Below, in pieces: positions 17,360-25,436 of a stretch of DNA of 64,000 nt (position 1 is the first letter of the stretch; each line of letters begins with the position of its first letter). Location of the stretch: the NCBI GenBank assembly GCA_008933735.1, contig WBUL01000013.1:1-64000 (forward strand), written 5' to 3'. A model generated the notes under the pieces. The model was not told the origin of the DNA. It saw only the letters and a list, made by a program, of their open reading frames with translations, and did not search any database. The translations under genes were made by a program, and so were the position numbers. The DNA is from Anaerolineae bacterium (GTDB lineage: Bacteria > Chloroflexota > Anaerolineae > Aggregatilineales > J027).

Positions 17360-20300
17360 ATGAAGAAGCACATCTTTATTTCCTACGCCAGCGCTGATCG
17401 TGCCCCTGTTGAGCGTCTGCATGAGCGGCTGAAAGCCGAAGCCCTGCCTATGTGGATTGATAACTTGGATGTGAGCGAAGGTTTGAAAGCTGGGCAACCC
17501 TGGCGTGAAGGATTGGCGGAGGCACTCCAAACCGCGTTGGCTGTCGTCTGGGTAGCGTCACCTGCCAGCATGGCCAGCCCCTGGGTACGGGCTGAGCTCC
17601 AACGGACACTAGAACTGGGCAAACCTCTCATTCCTCTGGTGCTGGATGCGGACTTTGAGCAGCATCCCGGTTGGCAGGAAACTCGTGCATGGCAAACGCA
17701 AGATGGCTACCTTCTGGGTGACTTACAGCGTATTGTCCCCGCCGTACTCGGTGAAGACCTCGCCTATCGCAAGTTGGTGAGCCAGCTCTACCAACAAACA
17801 CAGTCAGCACGTATCAGCGGATTCTTCCCTTCCAGCCAGTTGGATGTGCCAATCAGTGGGCGTGAGGTTGATCTGAGGGCGGTAGAAATGCTCTTAAGGG
17901 AGGAGCGGCGTTTAGTTGTGCTGATGGCGTTGGGTGGCACGGGCAAAACACGTCTGGCGGCGGAGATTGCAGCGCGGCAGCGCACCTTCCAAGATGGTGT
18001 GGTCTGGCACAGGATAGAATCTCACAGCCGTGAAATCGACCTGAGCTATCTCATCCGCGATCATTTGCGCCTGCCTGTGGAGACCAACCACGACGAGGTA
18101 TGGGAAATCCTGGGGCGCTGCCAGGTTTTGATTGTACTGGACAATGCCGAGTCCTGTACCGATATTCCCAACTATGCCCGCCGCCTGGAGCATTACGGGT
18201 TAGCCGGCGGTACGCGCGTGCTGATGACCAGCCGTGTACAGTGGCGTGAAACACGCAAAATCAACCATATCTATGAATTGCCTGCGCCTGATCTGAAAGC
18301 GGCAACGCAGATTGCACATAACATGGCACGCCAGCAGGGCTATGCCGATAAACTGATAGGGCAAGAACAGCCATTAGCGGAAGCCGCTCGCTGCCATCCC
18401 CGTCTGATCCAATACGCGATGGGGTGGCTGCACGACTATGAACCCACGCGAGTGCTGACGATGCTCCGCACCCTCAAAGGCGGCGAGGATGTGGAAGAGG
18501 CACTGGAAGATATTCTGCACCAGACCTTGCGCCAGATCGAAGCAAGCGTGGGCGGCGAAAAAGCAATCACTGACTTGAAGCGGCTTTTGGTATGTCGGGG
18601 CGGATTCACCAGCGAAGCGGCAGAAGCCATTTTGAGTGATCTGGCCAGCCTGAGCCTGCTGCGCCGCTGGAATCTGTTACATAGGGACGGTGAGCGTTAC
18701 CAAATTGATGCGCTGGTGGAGGCTGTACTCGCACCCGACGAGACCGTCCACCCTGCACACTACGAATACTACAAAGCCCTAGCTGAGATGTATGATGCCA
18801 AGCAGGATTACGCGGGGTTGGATGCAGAGCGTGATAATCTTGAGGTGGCTTTTCAATGGGCGATGAACGCCCAAGATTGCGCCAAGGCATATTTACTTTA
18901 TGAAACATGTGATGACTACGTAGAAAACCGGGGGCGGTTTGACGACATGCAGGCCTGGATTGAGGCGATTGATGCCGGATGTCGTGGGCGCGTGAACCCT
19001 GCCCAACAAGCGTATTTGGATACCAGTTTAGGTAATATGCTAGTGCGTTTACGGAAAGGGGACAGACTGGCTAATCTTAAGCGTGCCATTGCCTATTATG
19101 AAGCAGCGCTGGTCTATCGTACTCCCACAACAACACCGATAGATTATGCTGAAACTCAGCGCAGTTTAGGCACAACTTACTGGCAATTAGCGGAAGTAGA
19201 AGCACGTGCAGCCAATCTAAACCGTGCCATCGCCTGTTTTGAAGAAACCTTGACTTATCACACCCCTGTTACTGCCCCGATGGCTTATGCTATGGCGCAG
19301 AATAATCTGGGTACAGCTTATATAGATTTGGCGGAGGTGGAAGAACAGGTCGTCAACCTCAAGCGTGCCATTGCCTGTTTTGAGATCGCATCAGAATATT
19401 ATACTCCTACTACCGCTCCACTGAGTTATGCCATGACACAAAGCAATTTAGGATTGGCCTATGAGGTGTTAGCGGGGCTGGAAGAGCGAGAGACCAATCT
19501 CAGACGTGCTATCGCTTATCTTGAACGTGCATCAGAATATTATACCCCCGTTACCGCACCGCTGGGTTATGCCATGGTACAGAATAATCTGGGCAATACC
19601 TACTGGAATTTGGCAAAAATTGAAGAGCGTGCAGCCAATCTAAAGCGTGCCATTACCTGCTATGAGGAGGCACTTGTCTATCATAACCCCACTACTGCCC
19701 CGCTAGAATACGCCATGACTCAAGCCAATTTAGGTAGCACTTACCAGGATCTGGCAGAAGTGGAAGAACATAAAGCTAACTTTAAGCGAGCTATCGCCTG
19801 CTACCAGGAAGCGCTGATTTATGGTACATCCACCACCAGTCCACTAGGCTATGGTGCAGTACAGAACAACCTGGGGCAAACCTATGCTAAGTTGGCGAAA
19901 CTGGAAGAACGAACCGTCAATCTAAAGCGTGCCATAGCGTGCTATGAAGAAGCACTGGTTTATCGTACCTCTAGCAATGCTCCACTGGATTATGCAGCGA
20001 CACAAAACAATCTGGGATTAGCATACTGGTATTTGGCAGATGTGGAAGAACGAGGTGCCAACCTCAATCAGGCTGTCACCTGCTATGAAGAAGCACTCAT
20101 CTATTGTACCCCGACCACTGCTCCACTGGATTATGCCAGAACGCAGCATAACCTGGGGTTAGTCTATAGAGACTTGAAGGAAAAAGAAAAAAGCAAAACG
20201 TCCTTTCAGGAAGCTGAGAAATATTATCGTCTGATGGGAGAGGTAGAAAAAGCTGAGGGAGCACTGGCACAGATCAATTGGTTTGTTTGGTGGAAGATTT

Positions 20301-20503
20301 TAATTTCTATACCAGTTTCGGTGATAAGGTCGGTGTGGAAAGAATTTCTCCTCCTCCTCAGCCTGTTTCTGGCTTGTGCAGGGGCGAGTTTGTTCAGTGT
20401 TATGTGGTTATGGTCGCATATAGGTTGGGCAGCGGGGGTTATCGTCGCCGTAGTGCTCATTTGGTTGTGGTGGCGGCTGCTCAAATGGTTTAACTGGGAT
20501 TAG
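17360..20503 (+). CDS. TIR - NB-ARC - TPR protein with C-terminal membrane helices
   Basis: The product is 1047 residues from the ATG at 17360, which has AGGA upstream and begins the first TIR strand (HIFISYASADR). A start 42 nt earlier is possible. Domains: TIR (about 2-140), with the candidate NADase glutamate in SPWVRAELQ (residue 79); an NB-ARC type STAND ATPase (about 165-480), with P-loop GGTGKT (192-197), Walker B LIVLDNAE and sensor MTSR; a winged-helix region; then eight 47-residue TPR units and a ninth partial unit. Two hydrophobic helices lie in the last 55 residues. Bacterial TIR-STAND proteins are anti-phage sensors that destroy NAD+ after target recognition by the repeats. The membrane tail suggests a membrane-located sensor or effector. 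The phage target is unknown. Confidence 0.88.
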   Translation: MKKHIFISYASADRAPVERLHERLKAEALPMWIDNLDVSEGLKAGQPWREGLAEALQTALAVVWVASPASMASPWVRAELQRTLELGKPLIPLVLDADFEQHPGWQETRAWQTQDGYLLGDLQRIVPAVLGEDLAYRKLVSQLYQQTQSARISGFFPSSQLDVPISGREVDLRAVEMLLREERRLVVLMALGGTGKTRLAAEIAARQRTFQDGVVWHRIESHSREIDLSYLIRDHLRLPVETNHDEVWEILGRCQVLIVLDNAESCTDIPNYARRLEHYGLAGGTRVLMTSRVQWRETRKINHIYELPAPDLKAATQIAHNMARQQGYADKLIGQEQPLAEAARCHPRLIQYAMGWLHDYEPTRVLTMLRTLKGGEDVEEALEDILHQTLRQIEASVGGEKAITDLKRLLVCRGGFTSEAAEAILSDLASLSLLRRWNLLHRDGERYQIDALVEAVLAPDETVHPAHYEYYKALAEMYDAKQDYAGLDAERDNLEVAFQWAMNAQDCAKAYLLYETCDDYVENRGRFDDMQAWIEAIDAGCRGRVNPAQQAYLDTSLGNMLVRLRKGDRLANLKRAIAYYEAALVYRTPTTTPIDYAETQRSLGTTYWQLAEVEARAANLNRAIACFEETLTYHTPVTAPMAYAMAQNNLGTAYIDLAEVEEQVVNLKRAIACFEIASEYYTPTTAPLSYAMTQSNLGLAYEVLAGLEERETNLRRAIAYLERASEYYTPVTAPLGYAMVQNNLGNTYWNLAKIEERAANLKRAITCYEEALVYHNPTTAPLEYAMTQANLGSTYQDLAEVEEHKANFKRAIACYQEALIYGTSTTSPLGYGAVQNNLGQTYAKLAKLEERTVNLKRAIACYEEALVYRTSSNAPLDYAATQNNLGLAYWYLADVEERGANLNQAVTCYEEALIYCTPTTAPLDYARTQHNLGLVYRDLKEKEKSKTSFQEAEKYYRLMGEVEKAEGALAQINWFVWWKILISIPVSVIRSVWKEFLLLLSLFLACAGASLFSVMWLWSHIGWAAGVIVAVVLIWLWWRLLKWFNWD
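19073..20200 (+). repeat. Eight tandem 141-bp repeats encoding TPR units
   Basis: Units start at 19073, 19214, 19355, 19496, 19637, 19778, 19919 and 20060, each exactly 141 bp (47 codons) and in frame. The protein consensus per unit runs NLKRAIACYEEALVY, then a TPTTAPLDYA turn, then TQNNLGTAYWDLAEVEER. The constant length points to tandem duplication, and copy number could vary between strains. The units appear AT-richer than the TIR and ATPase parts. Confidence 0.9.
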
Positions 20504-20674
20504 GAATGAGCCACAATGAGCCATATCATCCAACATCACACTGAGGTAGGCAGCAAATCCCAGACAAAAGGCTGCTGCTCGTGATTTCTTGGTAGGGTAT
20601 TGACGTTGTTGGCGAAATCAGGCGTCAGGAAAGCGGGTATGCCGTCTAGCCAGTTAATCTATCGCTAAAAAGGC
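20504..20674. other. Intergenic stretch with no recognised element
   Basis: The 171 nt between the TIR stop and the leuS-leader promoter hold no ORF of note and no clear T-run terminator. It is the first part of a 399-nt gene-free region whose remainder is the promoter and T-box leader described below. Confidence 0.5.
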
Positions 20675-20704
20675 TTGACAAGGCATTTTTGTATCGAATA
20701 CAAT
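20675..20704 (+). promoter_or_regulatory. Promoter of the T-box leader / tRNA-Ala / leuS unit
   Basis: TTGACA (20675-20680) matches the -35 consensus exactly. It is followed by an 18-nt spacer and TACAAT (20699-20704). The predicted start is near 20711, just before T-box stem I. No comparable promoter is visible immediately before the tRNA, so the tRNA, leader and leuS should be one transcription unit. Confidence 0.8.
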
Positions 20705-20902
20705 CCCACCGACAACTGCACATTCAAAGGCGATGAACGGGAGTAGTAAACGCACTACTCAGCGAACCGGGGAGGGTGCAAGCCCGGTGAAGTGTCAAGT
20801 AGGCACCAATGCGTTGAACTCGCCCGGAAGCCGCACAGGGGAAATCCAGTAGTCTGTGCCGAGTAACGCCCGTTAAGCGTCGAATCAAGTGGGTAGTCTC
20901 AT

Positions 20903-20975
20903 GGGCCCATAGCTCAGCTGGGAGAGCGCTTCAATGGCATTGAAGAGGTCAAGAGTTCGAATCTCTTTGGGTCCA
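20903..20975 (+). tRNA. tRNA-Ala(GGC), nested inside the leuS T-box leader
   Basis: This is a 73-nt cloverleaf. The acceptor stem pairs GGGCCCA with TGGGTCC, including G3-U70, the alanine identity pair. The D-arm is GCTC/GAGC, the anticodon arm CTTCA-ATGGCAT-TGAAG with anticodon GGC, the variable loop 5 nt, and the T-arm AAGAG-TTCGAAT-CTCTT. The discriminator is A. CCA is not encoded. It sits after the conserved AAGTGGG segment of the T-box leader and 16 nt before the T-box sequence. RNase P and RNase Z processing would cut the leader into a sensor half and an antiterminator half. Confidence 0.95.
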
Positions 20976-21022
20976 CTTTCTTAGTGCTACCAATGAGGGT
21001 GGTAACGCGGAGTCTCTTTCCG

Positions 21023-21081
21023 TCCCTGTCGTGTACGTGACCGTATGCGAAAAGGTGATGAAAGGGATTTTTTGTTTTTTT
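21023..21081 (+). terminator. Conditional terminator of the T-box
   Basis: TCCCT (21023-21027) pairs with AGGGA (21063-21067). An inner helix TGTACG/CGTATG (with two G-U pairs) fits inside. A T-run interrupted by one G follows (21068-21081). It is the alternative to the antiterminator and would also serve as the 3' terminator of the tRNA-Ala transcript. Confidence 0.75.
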
Positions 21082-21140
21082 CGCATTTTGTATAGACTAT
21101 ATATAGGTGTCCTCGTTAGTAGCTGATTGAGAAAGCAGTC

Positions 21141-21293
21141 ATGACCAAAACAGCAGAGAAAAAGCAGCGTTCGATTCTCGATAGTCTCCTTGATCTCTTG
21201 GAGACACTCGGCAAACTTCTTAAGCCGAACGATGCTGCCCGTGCACCCATTCCGGCTCGCACGAATCAAAAAGGTCGCTACAAACAAAGGTAA
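21141..21293 (+). CDS. 50-residue Leu-rich small ORF between T-box and leuS
   Basis: An ATG at 21141 opens 50 codons ending at TAA 21291-21293, 14 nt before leuS. Residues 12-28 form an amphipathic, leucine-rich segment (ILDSLLDLLETLGKLLK), and the tail is basic. Its eight Leu codons are four CTC, three CTT and one TTG, with no CTG, although neighbouring genes favour CTG. CTC and CTT are read by tRNA-Leu(GAG), the same tRNA the T-box specifier would sense. A weak GAGAAAG precedes the start. It may be a leader peptide that adds translational control of leuS, or an ordinary small protein. I do not recognise a family. Confidence 0.5.
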   Translation: MTKTAEKKQRSILDSLLDLLETLGKLLKPNDAARAPIPARTNQKGRYKQR

Positions 21294-21307
21294 CCTGAGG
21301 AGAACAT

Positions 21308-24100
21308 ATGACCGTCAAGCCTGCTGAGTATAATCCAAAACAAATTGAAAGTTACTGGTCAGAAAAGTGGGAAAGAGACGGTCTCTATCGCTCCCGCGTT
21401 GATTGGTCAAAACCCAAGCATTATGCGCTGACCATGCTGCCCTACCCCAGTGGGGATTTGCATATTGGTCACTGGTTCGCCATGACCCCCTCCGATGCTC
21501 GTGCCCGTTATATGCGGATGAAAGGTTATAACGTTCTGTTCCCGATGGGATTTGATGCGTTTGGCCTGCCCGCCGAAAATGCCGCTGTTCAGCGTAATGT
21601 TCACCCCTGGAAATGGACATATTCCAACATTGAACGGATGCGGAAGCAGTTACGCAGTATGGGCGCCATGTTCGACTGGGAGCGGGAAGTTGTAAGCTGT
21701 GACCCCAGCTATTACAAATGGACGGAATGGTTTTTCAAAGTCTTTTTTGATAACGGTCTGGCCTATCGTGGCGAAGCGATGGTTAACTGGTCGCCGACTC
21801 TGCAAACGGTGCTGGCAAATGAACAGGTCATTGACGGCAAAGATGAGCGCACCGGACAGCCCGTCATTCAAAAACTGATGACCCAGTGGTTTTTTAATAT
21901 CACACGTTATGCGGACGAACTGCTGGACTACAGCTCACTGGATTGGCCTGAAACGGTCATCAACATGCAGAAAAACTGGATTGGCCGCAGTGAAGGTGCA
22001 CAGGTCACGTTTAAAACTGAACACGGGGATGCCATAGAAATTTTTACGACGCGGCCAGATACGTTATGGGGCGCAACCTTCATGGTATTGGCACCGGAAC
22101 ACCCGCTGGTAGAGAAGGTCACCAGCGAAGGGCAAAAAGCGGCGGTTGAGACCTATAAAGCCCAGGTTGCCCGTCTGACCGAAATTGACCGCACCGCCGA
22201 AGACCGCGAGAAAACCGGCATGTTCACAGGCGGCTACGCGATCAATCCAGTCAACAATGAGCGCATTCCGATCTGGATTGCGGATTACGTGTTGATCACC
22301 TATGGAAGCGGCGCGATTATGGCGGTTCCTGCTCATGATCAGCGCGACTTTGAATTTGCCCGCAAGTTTAACCTGCCGATTCGTGTGGTCATTCAGCCTG
22401 AAGGGGAAACCCTGAATCCTGATACGATGCCCGAAGCACACTCGCACGAGGGGATCATGGTCAACAGTGGCCCGTTTAACGGAACACCAGCCACTAATGA
22501 CAAAGGGCGGAAGAATCCTGCTATCAACGCTGTCATTGATTGGCTGGAGGTACAGGGTATCGGTAAGGAAGCCGTAAATTATCGTCTGCGTGACTGGCTG
22601 ATCAGCCGCCAGCGCTACTGGGGAGCGCCGATCCCCATTGTATATGGTGAAGATGGCACAGTTGAATCGGTACCAGAAGAGGATTTACCTGTCCTGCTGC
22701 CCGAAGATGTGGAGTTTATGCCGACGGGCCAGAGTCCGTTGATGTTCCATCAGGGTTTTTTGAACACAAAGACCCGTGATGGCAAACCTGCTCGCCGGGA
22801 AACTGACACCATGGACACCTTTATGTGCTCCTCATGGTATCAGTTGCGTTACCTGAGCCCGAATTACGACCATGCACCGTTTGATCCTGAAGAAGCGGCG
22901 TATTGGCTGCCAGTAGATGTATATACCGGTGGGGTAGAACACGCGACCATGCACCTGCTGTATACACGCGAGTTTACCAAAGCGCTGCGTGACTTTGGTG
23001 TGTATGATGCCACTGCCGAGGCGATGCGGCGGCATGGCCGTAATCCTGAGGGGCAGTTTGATGAACCCATGCTGGTGCTGCGAAATCAGGGACAAATCCT
23101 GGGAGAAGCACGTCCGGGGCATTTTGTGATGGCGTCCGGGCATTTTGAAGGCGAAAAGCTGTTTGCCAACAAAGTGAAGGTGGTTGACCGCAACGCGCCT
23201 GTTCCTGCTAATTTTGACGGTGTAGCGGGAGAAATTATCCGCCGGACGGAACGCATTCTAACCGTCGATGTGAGTACGACCGTCGATGAAAAACTGGTGA
23301 CGGTAGAAGTGCTGGACGGTGCCGAAATCGATATTCCGGAAATTGAAGGTCAGAATAACGTCAATCAGTTGAAACACCGCCTGGATATTCAGCGCATGTC
23401 CAAGAGTAAGGGCAACGTCGTCAACCCCGATGAGCTGGTAGCGAAATATGGGGCGGATACGGTACGTGCCTATCTGATGTTTGCGTTCAAATTTGAAAAG
23501 GGCGGCCCCTGGGACAGTCAGGGTATTCAGGGGGTGATACGCTGGATTAATGACGTGTGGGAAATTGTGACGACAGGTGCGCCGGAAGGCAGCCGCCCTG
23601 ACGAAAAAGCGAACCGTGACCTGCTGCGGAAAACTCACCAGACTATTGCCCGTGTGACCGATGGACTGGAAAAGTTCAGCTTTAATACGGCTGTGGCTGC
23701 ATTGATGGAATTGAAAAATCTGATGCAGGCCTCGGTGCGTGCCCAGAGTATCAGCCCGGAAGTCTGGCACGAGTCCGTCAAAAATATGCTGCTGCTGATG
23801 GCTCCCTTTACGCCGTTTCTGGCAGAAGCGCTGTGGGAACATATTGGCGAACCGTACAGTGTGCATACGCAGGCTTGGCCTGTCTATAACGCTGAAATCG
23901 CTGCTGAGGACGAAGTCACCCTGGTGGTACAGATTAACGGCAAGGTTCGTGATCGGATTCAGGTTCCTGCCAGCATTACCGAGGAGGAGGCCAAAGCAAC
24001 CGCGCTGGCTTCGGAGCGAGTGCGCGAATTCTTGAATGGTGGTCAGCCCAAAAAGGTAATCTACATCGCTAAAGGGAACATGGTGAGTATCGTCATTTAG
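21308..24100 (+). CDS. leuS: Leucyl-tRNA synthetase
   Basis: This is 930 residues, longer than the roughly 860 of E. coli LeuRS. The class I signatures are YPSGDLHIGHW (HIGH at 52-55) and RMSKSKGN (MSKSK at 697-701). The CP1 editing domain lies between them, with the threonine-rich segment TTRPDTLWGATF. An extended region of about 100 residues before MSKSK (LVLRNQGQILGEARPGHF onward) corresponds to an enlarged leucine-specific insertion and explains the extra length. The enzyme charges tRNA-Leu with leucine. GAGGAG lies 6 nt before the ATG. Transcription is controlled by the upstream T-box. Confidence 0.97.
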   Translation: MTVKPAEYNPKQIESYWSEKWERDGLYRSRVDWSKPKHYALTMLPYPSGDLHIGHWFAMTPSDARARYMRMKGYNVLFPMGFDAFGLPAENAAVQRNVHPWKWTYSNIERMRKQLRSMGAMFDWEREVVSCDPSYYKWTEWFFKVFFDNGLAYRGEAMVNWSPTLQTVLANEQVIDGKDERTGQPVIQKLMTQWFFNITRYADELLDYSSLDWPETVINMQKNWIGRSEGAQVTFKTEHGDAIEIFTTRPDTLWGATFMVLAPEHPLVEKVTSEGQKAAVETYKAQVARLTEIDRTAEDREKTGMFTGGYAINPVNNERIPIWIADYVLITYGSGAIMAVPAHDQRDFEFARKFNLPIRVVIQPEGETLNPDTMPEAHSHEGIMVNSGPFNGTPATNDKGRKNPAINAVIDWLEVQGIGKEAVNYRLRDWLISRQRYWGAPIPIVYGEDGTVESVPEEDLPVLLPEDVEFMPTGQSPLMFHQGFLNTKTRDGKPARRETDTMDTFMCSSWYQLRYLSPNYDHAPFDPEEAAYWLPVDVYTGGVEHATMHLLYTREFTKALRDFGVYDATAEAMRRHGRNPEGQFDEPMLVLRNQGQILGEARPGHFVMASGHFEGEKLFANKVKVVDRNAPVPANFDGVAGEIIRRTERILTVDVSTTVDEKLVTVEVLDGAEIDIPEIEGQNNVNQLKHRLDIQRMSKSKGNVVNPDELVAKYGADTVRAYLMFAFKFEKGGPWDSQGIQGVIRWINDVWEIVTTGAPEGSRPDEKANRDLLRKTHQTIARVTDGLEKFSFNTAVAALMELKNLMQASVRAQSISPEVWHESVKNMLLLMAPFTPFLAEALWEHIGEPYSVHTQAWPVYNAEIAAEDEVTLVVQINGKVRDRIQVPASITEEEAKATALASERVREFLNGGQPKKVIYIAKGNMVSIVI

Positions 24101-24122
24101 CGCTGTTTTTGCACTCGTAATG

Positions 24123-24158
24123 ATCGCCGCTGGCATAGTTCTGGCGGCGATTTTGTTT
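24123..24158 (+). terminator. Rho-independent terminator of leuS
   Basis: A perfect 8-bp stem, ATCGCCGC (24123-24130) with GCGGCGAT (24144-24151), is followed by TTTGTTT. It lies 22 nt after the leuS stop. Confidence 0.85.
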
Positions 24159-24218
24159 CCGGGATGTGTTGCAATACAATCTGAGTATCTTGGACGGAGT
24201 GCTTGGAGTGCAACAGCT

Positions 24219-25409
24219 ATGGTCACCACACGATCTATGGAAGGTATTAGCCTGGAACTGAGCGAAGAGCAAAAGATGATTCGGGATGCGGCCCGGAATT
24301 TTGCTCAGAAAGAAATTGTTCCAATCGCAGCGGAATATGATGAGTCGGGTGAATTTCCACTGGACACCATCAAAAAGATGGGGGCAATGGGTTTCATGGG
24401 TATAGAAGTGCCGGAGGAGTACGGTGGTGCAGGCATGGATACCATCGCTTATGTGCTGGCGATGGAAGAGATTGCCAAAGCGGATGTCTCCCACAGCACC
24501 ATCATGAGTGTCAACAACTCCCTGTACTGTCATGGCATCATGACCTTTGGCACAGAGGAACAAAAGAAAAAGTGGATTGTACCTGTCGCCAGTGGGGAAA
24601 AAATTGGCGCGTACAGCCTGACAGAACCCATGAGCGGTTCCGACGCAGGAACGATGAAAAGCCGTGCTGTACTAAACGACGCTGGCACCCACTATGTGAT
24701 CAATGGGCGCAAAAGCTGGGTAACTTCCGGCCCGGTTGCGGATTATATTGTCTTGTTCACCATGACCGAACCGGAAAAAAAACACAAAGGGATCACTGCC
24801 TTTCTGATTGATACCAGCCTGCCCGGATTCGTTCGCGGTAAAAAGGAACCTAAACTTGGCATCCGAGCCAGTGCAACCAGCGAAATCGTTTTCGAAAGTT
24901 ACGAATGCCCGGTAGAAAATGTCCTGGGTCAGCCGGGGGAAGGATTCAAAATTTCAATGGTGGCGCTGGACGCAGGGCGGATCGGGATTGCATCGCAGGC
25001 GCTGGGTGTAGCGGAAGCCGCTTACGAAGCCAGTGTCCAGTATGCCCGCGAACGTCATGCCTTTGGGCAGCCGATCGGGTCATTCCAGATGATTCAGCAG
25101 AAAATCGCAGATATGAAAACGCGAATCGAGGCATCTCGCCTGCTGATTTACAATGCGGCCTTGGCAAAAATGCGGAGTAAATATACAGGAGAGCGCTACT
25201 CGACCGAAGCGAGTATGGCAAAACTGTTTGCCAGTGAAACCGCCATGTTTGTGACCCATGCAGCCGTACAAATTCACGGCGGGATGGGCTACAGCAAGGA
25301 ACTGCCCATCGAACGGTATTTTCGTGATGCCAAAATCACTGAAATTTATGAAGGCACAAGCGAAATTCAGCGGATGGTGATTGCACGCAACGAACTGGGG
25401 CTGCGCTAA
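24219..25409 (+). CDS. Acyl-CoA dehydrogenase
   Basis: The product is 396 residues, typical of short-chain acyl-CoA dehydrogenases. The ATG at 24219 has GGAG about 10 nt upstream. An in-frame ATG at 24120 would start inside the leuS terminator and is rejected. Motifs are EYGGAGMD and YSLTEPMSGSDAG (FAD and substrate site), QIHGGMGYSKE, and IYEGTSEIQRMVIAR at the C-terminus, whose Glu is the usual catalytic base in this group. It oxidises an acyl-CoA to the enoyl-CoA and passes electrons to ETF. No other beta-oxidation gene is adjacent, so the chain length used is unknown. Confidence 0.93.
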   Translation: MVTTRSMEGISLELSEEQKMIRDAARNFAQKEIVPIAAEYDESGEFPLDTIKKMGAMGFMGIEVPEEYGGAGMDTIAYVLAMEEIAKADVSHSTIMSVNNSLYCHGIMTFGTEEQKKKWIVPVASGEKIGAYSLTEPMSGSDAGTMKSRAVLNDAGTHYVINGRKSWVTSGPVADYIVLFTMTEPEKKHKGITAFLIDTSLPGFVRGKKEPKLGIRASATSEIVFESYECPVENVLGQPGEGFKISMVALDAGRIGIASQALGVAEAAYEASVQYARERHAFGQPIGSFQMIQQKIADMKTRIEASRLLIYNAALAKMRSKYTGERYSTEASMAKLFASETAMFVTHAAVQIHGGMGYSKELPIERYFRDAKITEIYEGTSEIQRMVIARNELGLR

Positions 25410-25436
25410 TCTGCTGGAGAAACAATCTGGCGGTTT

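Larger units (their letters stand above)
20711..21081 (+). promoter_or_regulatory. T-box riboswitch, leucine specifier CTC, controlling leuS
   Basis: T-box leaders sense uncharged tRNA and prevent transcription termination. The lower stem I pairs CGGG (20738-20741) with CCCG (20823-20826). The specifier loop has AGTA (20745-20748) opposite GAA plus the specifier CTC (20819-20821), closed by AACGC/GCGTT. The upper stem I has the AGCGA bulge and the GGTGCAAGCC element (20775-20784). Stem III pairs GCACAG with CTGTGC (about 20833-20859). The T-box proper, AATGAGGGTGGTAACGCG, is at 20992-21009; its TGGT would pair with ACCA at the tRNA 3' end. AGGG pairs with TCCCT (21023-21027) in the antiterminator, and TCCCT pairs with AGGGA (21063-21067) in the terminator. 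A Leu codon fits leuS downstream. A tRNA-Ala gene is nested at 20903-20975. Confidence 0.92.

Noticed and set aside
19073-20200. Regular repeats that might suggest a CRISPR-like array
   Set aside because: Units are 141 bp, in frame, contiguous and diverged; they encode TPR repeats inside one protein.
20728-20860. Possible cobalamin riboswitch, suggested by the GGTGCAAGCCCGGTGAAG run
   Set aside because: The specifier loop (AGTA opposite GAA plus CTC), the T-box sequence at 20992 and the switch between antiterminator and terminator identify a T-box instead.
24120-24218. N-terminal extension of the acyl-CoA dehydrogenase from ATG 24120
   Set aside because: It would be translated across the leuS terminator hairpin and lacks a Shine-Dalgarno; ATG 24219 has GGAG upstream and fits the family length.
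23258-24229. A 323-codon open frame on the minus strand
   Set aside because: Antisense to leuS and the start of the acyl-CoA dehydrogenase gene, both firmly assigned. The predicted product is rich in His and Arg as expected of a shadow frame.
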